Below are positions 1 to 8,838 of a stretch of 64,000 bases of DNA, one piece after another. The DNA is taken from positions 51,294-115,293 of the forward strand of contig DWWU01000036.1 of the NCBI GenBank assembly GCA_019119555.1. Reading direction: 5' to 3'. Positions within the stretch are counted from its first letter, which is position 1. Each line of letters begins with the position of its first letter. Below the pieces are notes generated by a model. That model ran no database searches and was not told where the DNA came from. It worked only from the letters and a program-made list of their open reading frames with translations. The translations under genes were made by a program, and so were the position numbers. The stretch is from Candidatus Fusicatenibacter intestinigallinarum. GTDB lineage: Bacteria > Bacillota > Clostridia > Lachnospirales > Lachnospiraceae.

Positions 1-117
1 CAGTCGTCATGCTTCTCGCAGAGACGGATCAGGTTTTTTGCGTACCATCGGTTCACCGCCGGTGTAAATATATATATAAACGCCAAGCTCTTTTCTCTGG
101 CGGATGATGTCGTCCAT
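1..117 (-). pseudogene. Radical SAM protein fragment, frameshifted and cut by the window edge
   Basis: Read from the ATG at 117, the minus strand gives MDDIIRQRKELGVYIY followed by IYTGGEPMVRK, the strand and GGEP motif that follow the CxxxCxxC cluster in radical SAM enzymes. The frame then ends early. Dropping one A from the run of six A's (complement of 32-41) restores a family-like continuation, NLIRLCEKHDD. The N-terminal part carrying the cluster cysteines is absent: only 13 bases separate this ATG from the ftsH stop codon. It is therefore an internal fragment with a one-base indel, either a decayed gene or an assembly fault at a contig end. The rest lies outside the window. Confidence 0.55.
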
Positions 118-130
118 AAAAATTTTTTTA

Positions 131-1557
131 TTATGAATTGAGAATCTCCATGAATTCATCCCCGGTAATGGTTTCTTTCTCGTACAGGAACTGCGCCAGT
201 TCATCCAGTTTTTTCCTGTTTTCCATCAGAATCTGACGGGCTTTCTCATGCTGTGTCTTCACAAGCTTCACGACCTGCTGGTCGATCTGGGTCTGTGTCT
301 CCGCCGAGCACGCCAGGGATGTGTCTCCGCCCAGATACTGATTGCTTACCGTCTCCATTGCCACCATGTCAAAGTTCTCATCCATACCGTAGCGGGTGAT
401 CATGGATCTTGCCACTTTCGTCGCCTGTTCGATGTCGTTGGACGCTCCCGTCGTCACCGAACCGAAAACCACTTCCTCCGCCGCACGGCCGCCGGTCAGG
501 GTTGCAACCTTGTTTTCCAGCTCTTCTTTCGTCATCAGATAATGGTTGCCCTCGTCCACCTGCATGGTATATCCCAGCGCGCCTGAGGTACGGGGAACAA
601 TCGTGATCTTCTGCACAGGCGCCGAATGGTTCTGCATCGCTGCCACCAGCGCATGTCCGATCTCGTGGTAGGACACAATCATTTTCTCCTTGTCCGTCAG
701 GATTGCATTCTTTTTCTGGTATCCGGCAATGACAACCTCTATGCTCTCTTCTAGATCCGCCTGTGTGACCACACTGCGCTTGTCTCTGACCGCCCGAAGC
801 GCCGCCTCATTGACAATGTTTGCAAGCTCCGCGCCGGAAGCATTTCCACGAACTCTGAACCGGACATGGAGAAGAAAGGCACGTCGGCTTCTCCGGCAAC
901 CGCCTTGGCAAGCATTGTTTTACCGGTTCCGGGAGGGCCCACAAGCAGAATACCTTTCGGCATAGCCGCTCCGATTTTCTTGTATTTCGCAGGATTGTGG
1001 AGATAATCAACGATCTCCGTCAGATTCTCCTTCGCCTCATCCTCGCCTGCCACATCCGAGAACTTGATGCCCTCGGAGGATTTCACATAGATTTTTGCGT
1101 TGCTTTTTCCCATTCCGAAGGCCATGGAGTTAGCTCCGCCGGCCCGCTTCATCAGTTTTCTTGAAATATATTCTCCGATGCCGATAAAAATTACAATCGG
1201 CAGAACCCATGTCAGCAGAAAGCTGAGAATCGGCGACATCTGCTCGATGATCTGCCCGGAAAACTTCGCGCCGGACGCATCAAGACGGGAAATCAGATCC
1301 GGATCTCCCACCATTCCGGTCTCATAGACTCTCGTATTCTCCCGGTCCGTGAAAAGAATTCTGTTTTCCTGCTCCTGAATCTCCACCGTACCGATCTCTT
1401 TGTTTTCTGTCATTTCTATGAATGTGCTGTAATCAACTTCCTGAATCCGGCGGCTTGCCAGCCAGGGCATCGCCAGAAAATTGAACAGAAGAAGCACCAT
1501 CAGTACAATCACATAATAATAAATCAATGGCTTTTTTGGACGCTTTACTTCATTCAT
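131..1557 (-). pseudogene. ftsH: ftsH-like AAA+ zinc metalloprotease with an internal deletion
   Basis: The 5' part (1557 to about 860) encodes two membrane segments ([20 protein letters not shown] and a second near residue 120), then the AAA+ start with Walker A GPPGTGKT and GSEFVEM. The 3' part (to 131) resumes in another frame at [14 protein letters not shown] and carries the zinc site HEIGH and the protease domain, ending GDEFMEILNS. In the family about 165 residues (pore loop, Walker B, second region of homology, arginine fingers) lie between these two points. Here they are missing and the join near 862 is out of frame, so no full product can be made. The start has a good AGGAGG site. 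It may be true decay, a second ftsH paralogue, or an assembly collapse. Confidence 0.8.
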
Positions 1558-1623
1558 TACTAAGAACCTCCTGTATTTTTACTGAGCCAGAACAACGTTT
1601 CGCAGCCGGCGCCTCCGGAAGGA

Positions 1624-2076
1624 CTATTCTGTCTTCGCCTCCTCCGAATCCATCTGCATGTCCATCGCTTTCAGCGCAGTCATCAGCGCATAACGCATGG
1701 ACTGTACCGCAAAGTCGATGGCATACTCTGCATAGAGCGCAGCAGCTTCCGCCTGATGTTTCGCCCCCTCTTCCGGAGCGCTGCCATCCTCATCCCGTAG
1801 GTACTCGGGGAGTTCCTGCTCCAGGATTTCCTCCGCTCTGCGGGAATAATCCAGCTGGGCGCCTGCCAGAGCCGCCACTGCCGGTGAGCGGCTGTTCTCC
1901 ACATTATTCAGCAGCAGCAGTTCATCTTCCTGGTACTCTTCCATGACCCGCTGCAGCTCCTGTCGGATTTTCTGATGGTCATCCTGCTGACAGAGACGCA
2001 GGCGGCTCTGCATTCGTCCATACTGCCGTTCCAGTTCGTACAGCTTGACCGCAAACATTCCTTCGTTTATCTTCAT
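1624..2076 (-). CDS. Conserved-looking helical hypothetical protein
   Basis: I do not recognise this 150-residue protein. It is almost entirely predicted helix, rich in Glu, Gln, Arg and Ala, with no signal peptide and no membrane segment; a coiled-coil-like stretch runs over residues 10-60 (LERQYGRMQSRLRLCQQ). It ends 66 bases before the ftsH start on the same strand, so the two are probably one transcript. A promoter-like extended -10 (TGGTATAAC on the minus strand, near 2188-2196) lies about 110 bases upstream. The function is unknown; a cytoplasmic helical-bundle role is all the sequence supports. Confidence 0.65.
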   Translation of the reverse strand: MKINEGMFAVKLYELERQYGRMQSRLRLCQQDDHQKIRQELQRVMEEYQEDELLLLNNVENSRSPAVAALAGAQLDYSRRAEEILEQELPEYLRDEDGSAPEEGAKHQAEAAALYAEYAIDFAVQSMRYALMTALKAMDMQMDSEEAKTE

Positions 2077-2395
2077 GTCGAAACATGTCTCCTTTCCATG
2101 TATCTTTGCAAATCTGATATCACAGCAGAAAGCCTGCAGCTATTCATTCCTCCGAACGGTTACAGAACTTTCCTCCGGCTGATTTTTGTTATACCAGATT
2201 CCTCCGGATCGCACCACTGATAATATTTTTTCCATGTATAGACAAACCCGCAAAAATGTAAAAAAAGTTAACAGATTGCGGATTTTGTAAGGACAGATTC
2301 CTTTAATTATAAGTGGGAATCCCGGATATTATCTGCTATGGTATAAATGAAATCAGTCATAGCAGCAGGAAATACAGAATAATTTCCTCCTCGCA
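2077..2395. other. Intergenic region without a recognised gene
   Basis: Together with 2453-2598 this separates the hypothetical gene from the M20 gene. I see only the candidate extended -10 at 2188-2196 (minus) and AT-rich sequence. Nothing coding is supported. The stretch 2480-2520, read on the minus strand, gives a short KNLISARLWEMTE-like tail that I could not assign. Confidence 0.4.
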
Positions 2396-2452
2396 AAAAG
2401 AGACCCCCGTCTCAAAGATCCTTCCTTATCTTTGAGACGGGGGTCTCTTTCT
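2396..2452 (-). terminator. Strong Rho-independent terminator
   Basis: A near-perfect 20-base stem pairs AGAGACCCCCGTCTCAAAGA with its complement around a short loop (TCCTTCCTTA). On the minus strand it follows the M20 gene, which ends at 2599. A-rich and T-rich flanks on both sides could make it bidirectional. Confidence 0.85.
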
Positions 2453-2598
2453 ATTCTTCTTATTTTTCCTGCTCATTACTCCGTCATCTCCCAGAGTCTG
2501 GCGGAGATAAGATTTTTCATATGAGCCGGCATGGCCCGTCACCTCTCTGCTTCCGCAATCTGTTATGATAAATATCCGCACGGCAGATCAGGAGAGCG

Positions 2599-3774
2599 CT
2601 AAATACTCTTCGCCATCTGCTCTTTTCGGCGGGCAAAATCCTCCTTAATTTCCGTCATCAGCTGGGGATCTTCAAGAATATCCAGGCAGGTTCCCGCCAG
2701 AATCTCCGCGCTGAGCCGCACCGCCCGGTGCGCTTCCTCTGATTTTCCGGCATTCAGATATCCCTCAGAATGAGCCGCAGTTCCGGCAGGCACAAAAGCC
2801 AGCCGAATACAGGAGCCCGGCACCTTGTACATCACGTTTCCGAAGTCTGTGGAACCTGTTTTTTCCCTCGGCGGCGTTATCTGCGGAGCGTCAAACGCTT
2901 TTGCATTCTCCATAATCAGATCATTCAGGCGCATGCATGGGATCTTCGCCTTATAGGCAGGATCCCTCTCCACGGTATACGTGGTTCCGGTAATCAGCGC
3001 CGCGCCTTTCAGAATATCCATAAACCATTTCACAACTTCGGAAAGATACTGTGTATTGTAGGAACGCAGCGTATATTCTGCCACCGCCTTTCCCGGCACA
3101 ACATTGGTCGGACCGCCGGCGTCAAGAATCGTATAATGCATTCTGGTATCCTCCAGAACATGTTCCCGCATAAATTCAATCCCCTGGAAAGAAATCAGAA
3201 TCCCGTCCAGCGCGCTTCTTCCTTTTTCCGGAGACATGGCCGCATGGGCTTCCTTTCCATGAAATGTCACCCGGAAATTTTCCAGCGCCATGGTTTTCAC
3301 ATCCACGCAGGTCTCCGGCGCTCCATGCATCATCAGCGCAAGATCAATATCCCGGAAGCATCCGTTTTCCTGCATGATAATCTTTCCGCCCAGAGCTTCC
3401 TCCGCCGGTGTTCCATAGACGACAATCTTATAGGGTTTCTCCCCGCAGAGTTCCCGGATACACAGGGCCGCACCGATAACCGCCGGTCCCTGCATCTGAT
3501 GTCCGCAGCCATGTCCCATAGACAGCGCATCGTATTCAGCCAGCAGGCCGAACGACGGTCCTCCCTCTCCCTGTTCATACACCGCCCGGAAAGCGGTCTC
3601 CATTCCGCCGACTCCGTGTTCCACCTGAAATCCATGAGCTTCCAGATATTCTTCCAGAATCCGGCAGGATTCAAATTCCTCACAACTGATTTCCGCCAGA
3701 TCGAAAATCCGGTCGGACATTACCTCAAGTTCTGAAGAAATACTATCTATGTATTCTCTGATTTTTTCTTTCAT
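2599..3774 (-). CDS. M20 family metallopeptidase/amidohydrolase
   Basis: This 391-residue protein has the length and layout of AbgB/HipO-type M20 amidohydrolases. The metal-binding segment LLAEYDALSMGHGCGHQMQG is near residues 75-95, TPAEEALGG near 122, and a dimerisation domain lies in the middle, followed by the C-terminal return of the catalytic domain. No signal peptide is seen, so it is cytoplasmic. Enzymes of this type hydrolyse N-acyl amino acids or aminoacyl-aminobenzoate amides. It starts 48 bases after the YfcC-type transporter on the same strand, which suggests that the transporter brings in the amide and this enzyme cleaves it; the substrate itself cannot be read from sequence. 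Confidence 0.88.
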   Translation of the reverse strand: MKEKIREYIDSISSELEVMSDRIFDLAEISCEEFESCRILEEYLEAHGFQVEHGVGGMETAFRAVYEQGEGGPSFGLLAEYDALSMGHGCGHQMQGPAVIGAALCIRELCGEKPYKIVVYGTPAEEALGGKIIMQENGCFRDIDLALMMHGAPETCVDVKTMALENFRVTFHGKEAHAAMSPEKGRSALDGILISFQGIEFMREHVLEDTRMHYTILDAGGPTNVVPGKAVAEYTLRSYNTQYLSEVVKWFMDILKGAALITGTTYTVERDPAYKAKIPCMRLNDLIMENAKAFDAPQITPPREKTGSTDFGNVMYKVPGSCIRLAFVPAGTAAHSEGYLNAGKSEEAHRAVRLSAEILAGTCLDILEDPQLMTEIKEDFARRKEQMAKSI

Positions 3775-3821
3775 TTTCCTGTCCTTTCATATCCGGCAGA
3801 TACACTCCTGGCCGGACGGAT

Positions 3822-5216
3822 TTAATAGCCGATCGCCACCGCGCCGACCATAACGATGCATCCCAGAACCGTCCAGATCAGGAACAGCGGGAACATAAAC
3901 TTCACCCATCTTCCATAAGGAACCTTCGCCACCGCCAGAGTGCCCAGCAGACTGGAAGTGGTCGGCAGAAGAAGATTCGAGAAGCCATCTCCCATCTGGT
4001 AGGCAAGTACCAGCGTCTGACGGCTCAGTCCGATCAGATCCGCCACCGGAGCCATCAGCGGAATCGTCACTGCCGCCATTCCGGAACCGGATGTGATCAC
4101 AAAGCTGACGCAGGTCTGCGCCAGGAAAAAGCCGATGCTCTGAACCGGAACCGGCAGAGCGCTCACTGCACCTGCAACCGCATTTGCGATGGTGTCAATG
4201 ACCATCGCGTCAGTCAGAACAATCTGAATTCCTCTGGCAAACCCGACCGTGAGGGCGCTTCCGGCAATTCCTTTTGCACCGGCCGTAAACGTAGTCGCGA
4301 TTTTGCTCGGAGACAGCCCGGAAATCAGGCCGCAGATCACGCCCATCGCAAGAAACAGGCCGGCCATCTCCTGAAAATACCACTGATACACCATCAGACC
4401 GTAGATCAGAATCGCCAGAGTTCCAAACAGAACGACCAGAACAGCTTTCTGGCGGCCATTCATTTTCTCGTCTTTTCCTTCATCCGCCTGAAACTCATCC
4501 TGATCCTCCAGACCGTACAGAATGCTTTTCTCCGGATGTTTTTTTACCATCTTATCATAATGAAGAATATAAATCGTATCGATAACCAGCATTGCAGCCA
4601 ACAGCACGCCGCGGTATCCCATTCCGGAAAACAGTGGCGAGACGCCTGCAATATCCTGCGCCACTCCTACTGTAAACGGATTCATCAGTCCTGCCGTAAA
4701 TCCCGAAACCGCGCCTACCGTTACCATCGCCACGCCGGTGATTTTGTCCAGTCCCAGCGACAGCGCCATTGTAATTCCAATGGGTACAAAAATTGCCACC
4801 TCGTTGGACATTCCCATTGTAGTCCCGAACAGTGCGAACAGCGCCAGAAAGATCGGAACCACAAAAAATTCTCTGCCTTTCAAATGCTTGGACACGGTTC
4901 TGCAGAGCGCCAGAATCGCGCCGCTGACATTTACAATCTCAAACGCACCTCCGATGATCAACAGAAACGCGATAATATCCGCCGCTTCCAGAATTCCCTG
5001 GTACATCACAACCGGAACCTGCAGAAAGCTGACCGGATTGGTTCCGGACGATGTATAGCTTCCCGCCTCGACCAGTTCTCTTCCGGTCGCTTCGTCCGTA
5101 TACCGCACAAACTCGCCTGCCGGCACAAAATAAGTGGCGGCAACCGCCAGAATAATCAGACACACAATGATTACCAGCGTGTGCGGTGTGGTGAATTTTT
5201 TCTTCTTCTCACCCAT
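3822..5216 (-). CDS. YfcC/DcuC-superfamily membrane transporter
   Basis: A 464-residue integral membrane protein with about a dozen hydrophobic helices. It begins KKKKFTTPHTLVIIVCLIIL, typical of the YfcC branch of the C4-dicarboxylate/arginine carrier superfamily. Re-entrant-loop-like motifs such as TSGSGMAAVTIPLMAP and GDGFSNLLLPTTSSLL are characteristic. Two in-frame ATGs are close together: the one at 5216 sits 9 bases from AGGAGG, the one at 5222 only 3 bases, so 5216 is preferred. It heads a two-gene operon with the M20 enzyme. Import of a peptide-like or carboxylate substrate is inferred, not shown. Confidence 0.85.
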   Translation of the reverse strand: MGEKKKKFTTPHTLVIIVCLIILAVAATYFVPAGEFVRYTDEATGRELVEAGSYTSSGTNPVSFLQVPVVMYQGILEAADIIAFLLIIGGAFEIVNVSGAILALCRTVSKHLKGREFFVVPIFLALFALFGTTMGMSNEVAIFVPIGITMALSLGLDKITGVAMVTVGAVSGFTAGLMNPFTVGVAQDIAGVSPLFSGMGYRGVLLAAMLVIDTIYILHYDKMVKKHPEKSILYGLEDQDEFQADEGKDEKMNGRQKAVLVVLFGTLAILIYGLMVYQWYFQEMAGLFLAMGVICGLISGLSPSKIATTFTAGAKGIAGSALTVGFARGIQIVLTDAMVIDTIANAVAGAVSALPVPVQSIGFFLAQTCVSFVITSGSGMAAVTIPLMAPVADLIGLSRQTLVLAYQMGDGFSNLLLPTTSSLLGTLAVAKVPYGRWVKFMFPLFLIWTVLGCIVMVGAVAIGY

Positions 5217-5306
5217 CTTCATGTTCCTCCTCTTTTTCTTTTTCCTCCACCCGGCCAGGATCTGACGCTGACGCCTTTCACTTCCGCCGGATTTCACAAT
5301 TTAATA

Positions 5307-5334
5307 ATTATACCACACCTTGCATATTTTTCAA
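5307..5334 (-). promoter_or_regulatory. Promoter of the yfcC-like/M20 operon
   Basis: On the minus strand TTGAAA and TATAAT are separated by 16 bases and lie about 90 bases upstream of the transporter start. Confidence 0.65.
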
Positions 5335-5339
5335 CTGCT

Positions 5340-5395
5340 ATAACATCCGTCAACTGAAATTCGCTCCGCGATGGGCCGGATGCCGGCAGGCACTT
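5340..5395. repeat. Dispersed GGCCGGATGCC module
   Basis: The segment with CATCCGTC, CGCGATGGGCCGGATGCC and GGCAGGCACT is closely related to 42148-42205 and to the arms of the hairpin at 50397-50462. Degenerate copies lie at 8003-8035 and 28711-28743. It is intergenic and non-coding in appearance. Confidence 0.7.
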
Positions 5396-5429
5396 TGTTT
5401 TCACACATTTTGACCCTCGCGGCAGGTCT

Positions 5430-5531
5430 GCACTTCGTTTCGGTCGGTGCTAACCGTGTGCCGCCGGCACACAGCACCGCCAAATGGACATGCAAGCATG
5501 TCCGGCTTGGCTCGTTGCTCACGGGAATAAA
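5430..5531. repeat. Two-hairpin dispersed repeat, copy 1
   Basis: This roughly 100-base segment matches 33693-33790 almost base for base. Both begin GCACTTCGTTTC, contain a GTGCT...GTGTGCC/GGCAC...AGCACC hairpin and then a GGACATGC-AA-GCATGTCC hairpin, and end TGGCTCGTTGC followed by CGGGAATAA. It lies directly downstream of the stop codon of the ADP-ribose hydrolase fusion gene, in reverse orientation to that gene. Confidence 0.85.
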
Positions 5532-5533
5532 CA

Positions 5534-7609
5534 TTACGCGCGATGCATATGTACATACTTGGTCTCCCACGCAGGATCCCTGAAAGAACCGGACGCACTG
5601 AGCGGACAGCCATGGCAGAGATCTTCCGCCATCTCCAGAAGCACGTCATAAAGCTCCAGATCATCCGTCCATTTGTCTTCGATGGCATGGAAACCAAGCA
5701 GTGCGCCGAGAATATTTCCGGTTACCGCTCCCGTCGAGTCGCTGTCCCCTCTGTGGTTCACCGCTGCAATCACGCCGGCGGAAAAGTCCTCTCTGTATTT
5801 CAGCGAACAGTACAGGGCAATCCCCAGCGTCTCTTCCGCCACCCAGCCTTCGCCCAGCTGATGAATGTTGTCCAGGTCACTCCGGTCATTTTCAGAAAGC
5901 TCCACCGCAAGATGAATGATCCGCATCAGCTCGTCCAGATGTCTGTCCCCGGCAAAAATTCCGGCGATGGTATCTGCCGCCTCAAGGACAATTTCCTTCA
6001 GATCGTCCTGCCCGCGGGAAGTCAGAATTCTGCTGATCACGTGAGTCACAACCGCCGCCGGCATATACCCCAGAGAGTGGCCGTGGGTGATGGCGGCCAG
6101 CTGCGCTCCCTCCAGATCCAGTTCCCGCAGACTGCCGCTCCAGCTCTCTCCCGGACGGCATCTCAGCGCAAGAGGGGCAACGCGCATGATACCGCCGCAG
6201 CCCTTGCTCTGGTTCACAGGATGCTTCAGATAATCCGCCGATATCCCGCGGTCCCCGGCCAGGGCCGACAGACAGGTGTTTCCCGGCGCCCGGCGTTCAA
6301 AAAGTTCCGGAACGTCCAGAAGCCAGGACTGTCCGTCTCTCTCCGCATCACTTTCGAAGCCGCCTCCTCTCTGTCCGGGACACCTCTGGGTCTTCAGCCA
6401 GTCGCGGTAAGCCAGATCTACATACATTCTCGGTTTTGCGGAAATTTCGCTCATCGCTTCCCGGGTTTCCCAAACCAGAAGACCATTCGCCGTAAACAAT
6501 GTCATCTGTGTATCGTCTGAAATCAGGGCTTTCCCCGCTGCCGGATCAAGGGCATAGGAGGTAATTCCATTCGGGCCATAGGATTCAAAAATTGCCTTTT
6601 CCGTCCGGAATTCCACCGCATACCCAAGGGCATCCCCCACGGCGCCGCCGATCAGACTTCCCCGGATGGCGTCCAGATAAACCTCTGTTTTTTTAATCCT
6701 TCCGGAAACACGTCGTTTCTCGTCCTCCTCTTCTCTGCAGATATGAGAAAAGTTTCTGGAAAATTCCCTGTAATTATACTGATCCGCAGAATGATCCAGA
6801 ACTGCAAAATCCACACGGCGAAAGAACGCCTTCGCCTCCATGCCGTCATAATTGAATTCTTTCAGTGCCCTGAAAAAAAGATCCGACATGATACGGGCGT
6901 CGTTTCCGAACGCTCCGCAGCCGAAGGCGCCAAGCACCAGCCTCTGATATCCCAGGTACGCTGCCGTTTTCAGCATACCGGTGATTCTCCGGTAAACCAT
7001 CGCCTGATACTCTGCGTCCGTCATTCCCTCCATTCCGTACCTGACCATCGGCGCTGCGCAGGTCATCACCGACACAACTACGGATTCTTCCATAAGCTTT
7101 CCATTTTCCTCACGGATCACCTCGACCTCCGGCGTAATGATGATCGCATCTGATCCCATATAAGTATTCAGAGAACGATTGTATTCATAATAAGGACGGG
7201 CCGCGGCGCTTTCCAGCGAGAGGAGCAGGGAGCTTTTGCGGCACAGATCCTCCTCCTGCGCTTTCGCCCCTCTTCGGACGCCGCCGCCCGGATGCACAGG
7301 ATTCGCCAGGTTCAGCACAAGAATCCTCCGGGCAGCGCAATCCCAATATCCGCTTTCCGGGCAGCGCTTTACAGCCAGAGCAAAGGAATCCATATTTTCA
7401 CAGCTGCAGCACAGATTCCATGCACCGGTCGTATGGACGACATCCGTTTTCTGACAGATCTCCTCCACGTCATCCGGCAGATATACGCGGGCCTCCTCCA
7501 TACGGCTGCGGGACAGCTTCAGGTCCTCTCGTTTTCCGTTTACCATATAGTATCCCTGCTCCATGATCTGCATCGTGTCATGAAGCATGCTTATATTGTC
7601 ATACCTCAT
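5534..7609 (-). CDS. Fusion of PARG-like (TIGR02452) and ADP-ribosylglycohydrolase (ARH) domains
   Basis: This 691-residue cytoplasmic protein joins two ADP-ribose-removing folds. Residues 1 to about 285 match the microbial PARG/TIGR02452 macrodomain type, with the catalytic loop NPVHPGGG (GGG at 108-110) followed by QEE (118-120) and GAFGCGAFGND near 230. Residues about 312-670 are an ARH/DraG domain: GGAVGDALG (321-329), SDDTQMT (364-370), GCGGIMRVAP, HGHSLGYMPAA and the second metal motif RGDSDSTGAVTGN near the C-terminus. Both catalytic sites look intact. PARG-type domains cleave ADP-ribose chains or terminal ester links, while ARH enzymes cleave Arg-, Ser- or O-acetyl-linked ADP-ribose. 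The target is unknown; removal of host, phage or self ADP-ribosylation is inference. GGAGG precedes the start at a good distance. Confidence 0.9.
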   Translation of the reverse strand: MRYDNISMLHDTMQIMEQGYYMVNGKREDLKLSRSRMEEARVYLPDDVEEICQKTDVVHTTGAWNLCCSCENMDSFALAVKRCPESGYWDCAARRILVLNLANPVHPGGGVRRGAKAQEEDLCRKSSLLLSLESAAARPYYEYNRSLNTYMGSDAIIITPEVEVIREENGKLMEESVVVSVMTCAAPMVRYGMEGMTDAEYQAMVYRRITGMLKTAAYLGYQRLVLGAFGCGAFGNDARIMSDLFFRALKEFNYDGMEAKAFFRRVDFAVLDHSADQYNYREFSRNFSHICREEEDEKRRVSGRIKKTEVYLDAIRGSLIGGAVGDALGYAVEFRTEKAIFESYGPNGITSYALDPAAGKALISDDTQMTLFTANGLLVWETREAMSEISAKPRMYVDLAYRDWLKTQRCPGQRGGGFESDAERDGQSWLLDVPELFERRAPGNTCLSALAGDRGISADYLKHPVNQSKGCGGIMRVAPLALRCRPGESWSGSLRELDLEGAQLAAITHGHSLGYMPAAVVTHVISRILTSRGQDDLKEIVLEAADTIAGIFAGDRHLDELMRIIHLAVELSENDRSDLDNIHQLGEGWVAEETLGIALYCSLKYREDFSAGVIAAVNHRGDSDSTGAVTGNILGALLGFHAIEDKWTDDLELYDVLLEMAEDLCHGCPLSASGSFRDPAWETKYVHMHRA

Positions 7610-7813
7610 CTCATATTCCTCCCGTTTCCTCTTCCCATAAGAACGCCCTTTTCAGATCAAAATCTCCTCCGGAGTTCCTGTATACCGTCAAAAGCGCCAT
7701 TCCCACTATAACGTGATGCCTTTTCTTCTTAAATGATCTGACCTGATTATAGCAAATGCCCGGTACGGCTTCAATCAGAACCTGTCCTCCCGGGCCGAAG
7801 CTGCAGCAAGCTC

Positions 7814-7845
7814 TTGTAACCGTTCGGCCAGCTGAACAATTACAA
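7814..7845. repeat. GTTCAG-type palindrome (degenerate copy)
   Basis: TTGTAACCGTTCGGCC pairs with the following GCTGAACAATTACAA. It is a member of the palindrome family found throughout the window and it interrupts the reading frame of the membrane-protein remnant that follows. Confidence 0.75.
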
Positions 7846-7991
7846 CAACTACAAAAAATCCTTATGCGGTCAAATCGGGAATAAAAAAACTGGAACGTGT
7901 ATTGGGTAAAGTATCATCATACATTGTACCGGCTGTGATCAGTTTGGCCGGTATCCTTTTGATCTGTTATGATATAACGTCACTGATATAG
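7836..7991 (+). pseudogene. 3' remnant of an unidentified membrane protein gene
   Basis: The plus strand encodes a 51-codon open stretch ending TAG at 7989. Its last part reads as a basic amphipathic segment (KSGIKKLERVLGK) followed by one hydrophobic helix (YIVPAVISLAGILLICYDI), which looks like the C-terminal end of a transporter. It has no start codon, no ribosome binding site and begins inside the palindrome at 7814-7845. I could not identify the parent family. It may be the tail of a permease deleted when the repeat inserted. Confidence 0.35.
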
Positions 7992-8002
7992 AGAAAAGGA
8001 CT

Positions 8003-8035
8003 CTTCACGATAGGACGGATACCCACAGGCACTAT
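8003..8035. repeat. Degenerate GGCCGGATGCC module
   Basis: CTTCACGATAGGACGGAT followed by GGCACTAT aligns with CTTCGTGATGGGCCGGAT and the CAGCACTAT that ends the copy at 42148-42205. The rest of the 7610-8166 gap is AT-rich and probably contains the promoter of the two-component operon, which I could not place firmly. Confidence 0.45.
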
Positions 8036-8166
8036 ATTTTTATCGTTCTCCTCAACTTGTATTATCCGGGAAAGCGAATTATAATTTAACAATACAGAGA
8101 TACAATATAGACAATATGACCTGAAAGCAAACTGTGGTGCGTGCAGGCTGCGGGAAGGAGAACATC

Positions 8167-8838
8167 ATGATTGAAGTTTATTATGCGGAAGATGATAAAG
8201 TCATTGGAAAATCCGTAAAAGAATATCTGGAACAGCAGAATTGTAAGGTGACAGTTTTTGAGGCGATTGCGGATATCAGAAAAGCACTGATCAATCATTT
8301 GCCCGCTGTCGTTTTGCTGGACTGGAATATGCCGGACGGCCAGGGAAACGACTTGTGCCGCTGGATTCGGGAAAGATGGAACGACTTACCCATTATCTAT
8401 CTGACAGTTCGTGGAGATTCCCATGATATTGTTGCCGGATTCCAGAGCGGCGCAGATGATTATGTTGTAAAACCATTCGACCTCACAGTTCTGTATTCCC
8501 GTATTCTGGCATTGCTGCGCAGAACAAAAGCCGAAAAAAGCACAAAACTGTTTTGTGATGACCTGATGCTGGACAAAGAAAAAAGCATTGTCTGCTGTCA
8601 GCAGAAAGAAATCCCCGTAAGCCAGACGGAATATCAGCTTCTCCTGCTGTTACTGGAAAACAAAGGAAAGACCGTCACCAGAAGGCAGCTTCTGGAACAG
8701 GTCTGGGATAACAGCGGGAACTATGTCAATGACAATACATTGACGGTTACTATGAAGCGGCTGAGAGAAAAGCTGCATCACCCACTCTGTCTGAAAACAA
8801 TACGAAGTTTCGGCTATCGCATGGAGGATACAAAATGA
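8167..8838 (+). CDS. OmpR-family response regulator
   Basis: A 223-residue two-component response regulator. The receiver domain (1-115) has the acidic pocket ED at 8-9, phospho-acceptor Asp52 in VVLLDWNMPDG, Thr in IIYLTVRG, and Lys in DDYVVKPFD. The C-terminal winged helix (about 130-223) has the OmpR-type ending TLTVTMKRLREKLHHP and IRSFGYRM. The start at 8167 is set by GGAAGGAG seven bases upstream. It overlaps the kinase start by four bases and is followed by an ABC exporter, so it most likely controls that exporter in response to a cell-envelope signal such as an antimicrobial peptide. The signal is inference from the layout. Confidence 0.93.
   Translation: MIEVYYAEDDKVIGKSVKEYLEQQNCKVTVFEAIADIRKALINHLPAVVLLDWNMPDGQGNDLCRWIRERWNDLPIIYLTVRGDSHDIVAGFQSGADDYVVKPFDLTVLYSRILALLRRTKAEKSTKLFCDDLMLDKEKSIVCCQQKEIPVSQTEYQLLLLLLENKGKTVTRRQLLEQVWDNSGNYVNDNTLTVTMKRLREKLHHPLCLKTIRSFGYRMEDTK

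Noticed and set aside
2480..2530. Possible protein C-terminus (KNLISARLWEMTE) on the minus strand
   Set aside because: It is too short, without start or identifiable family.
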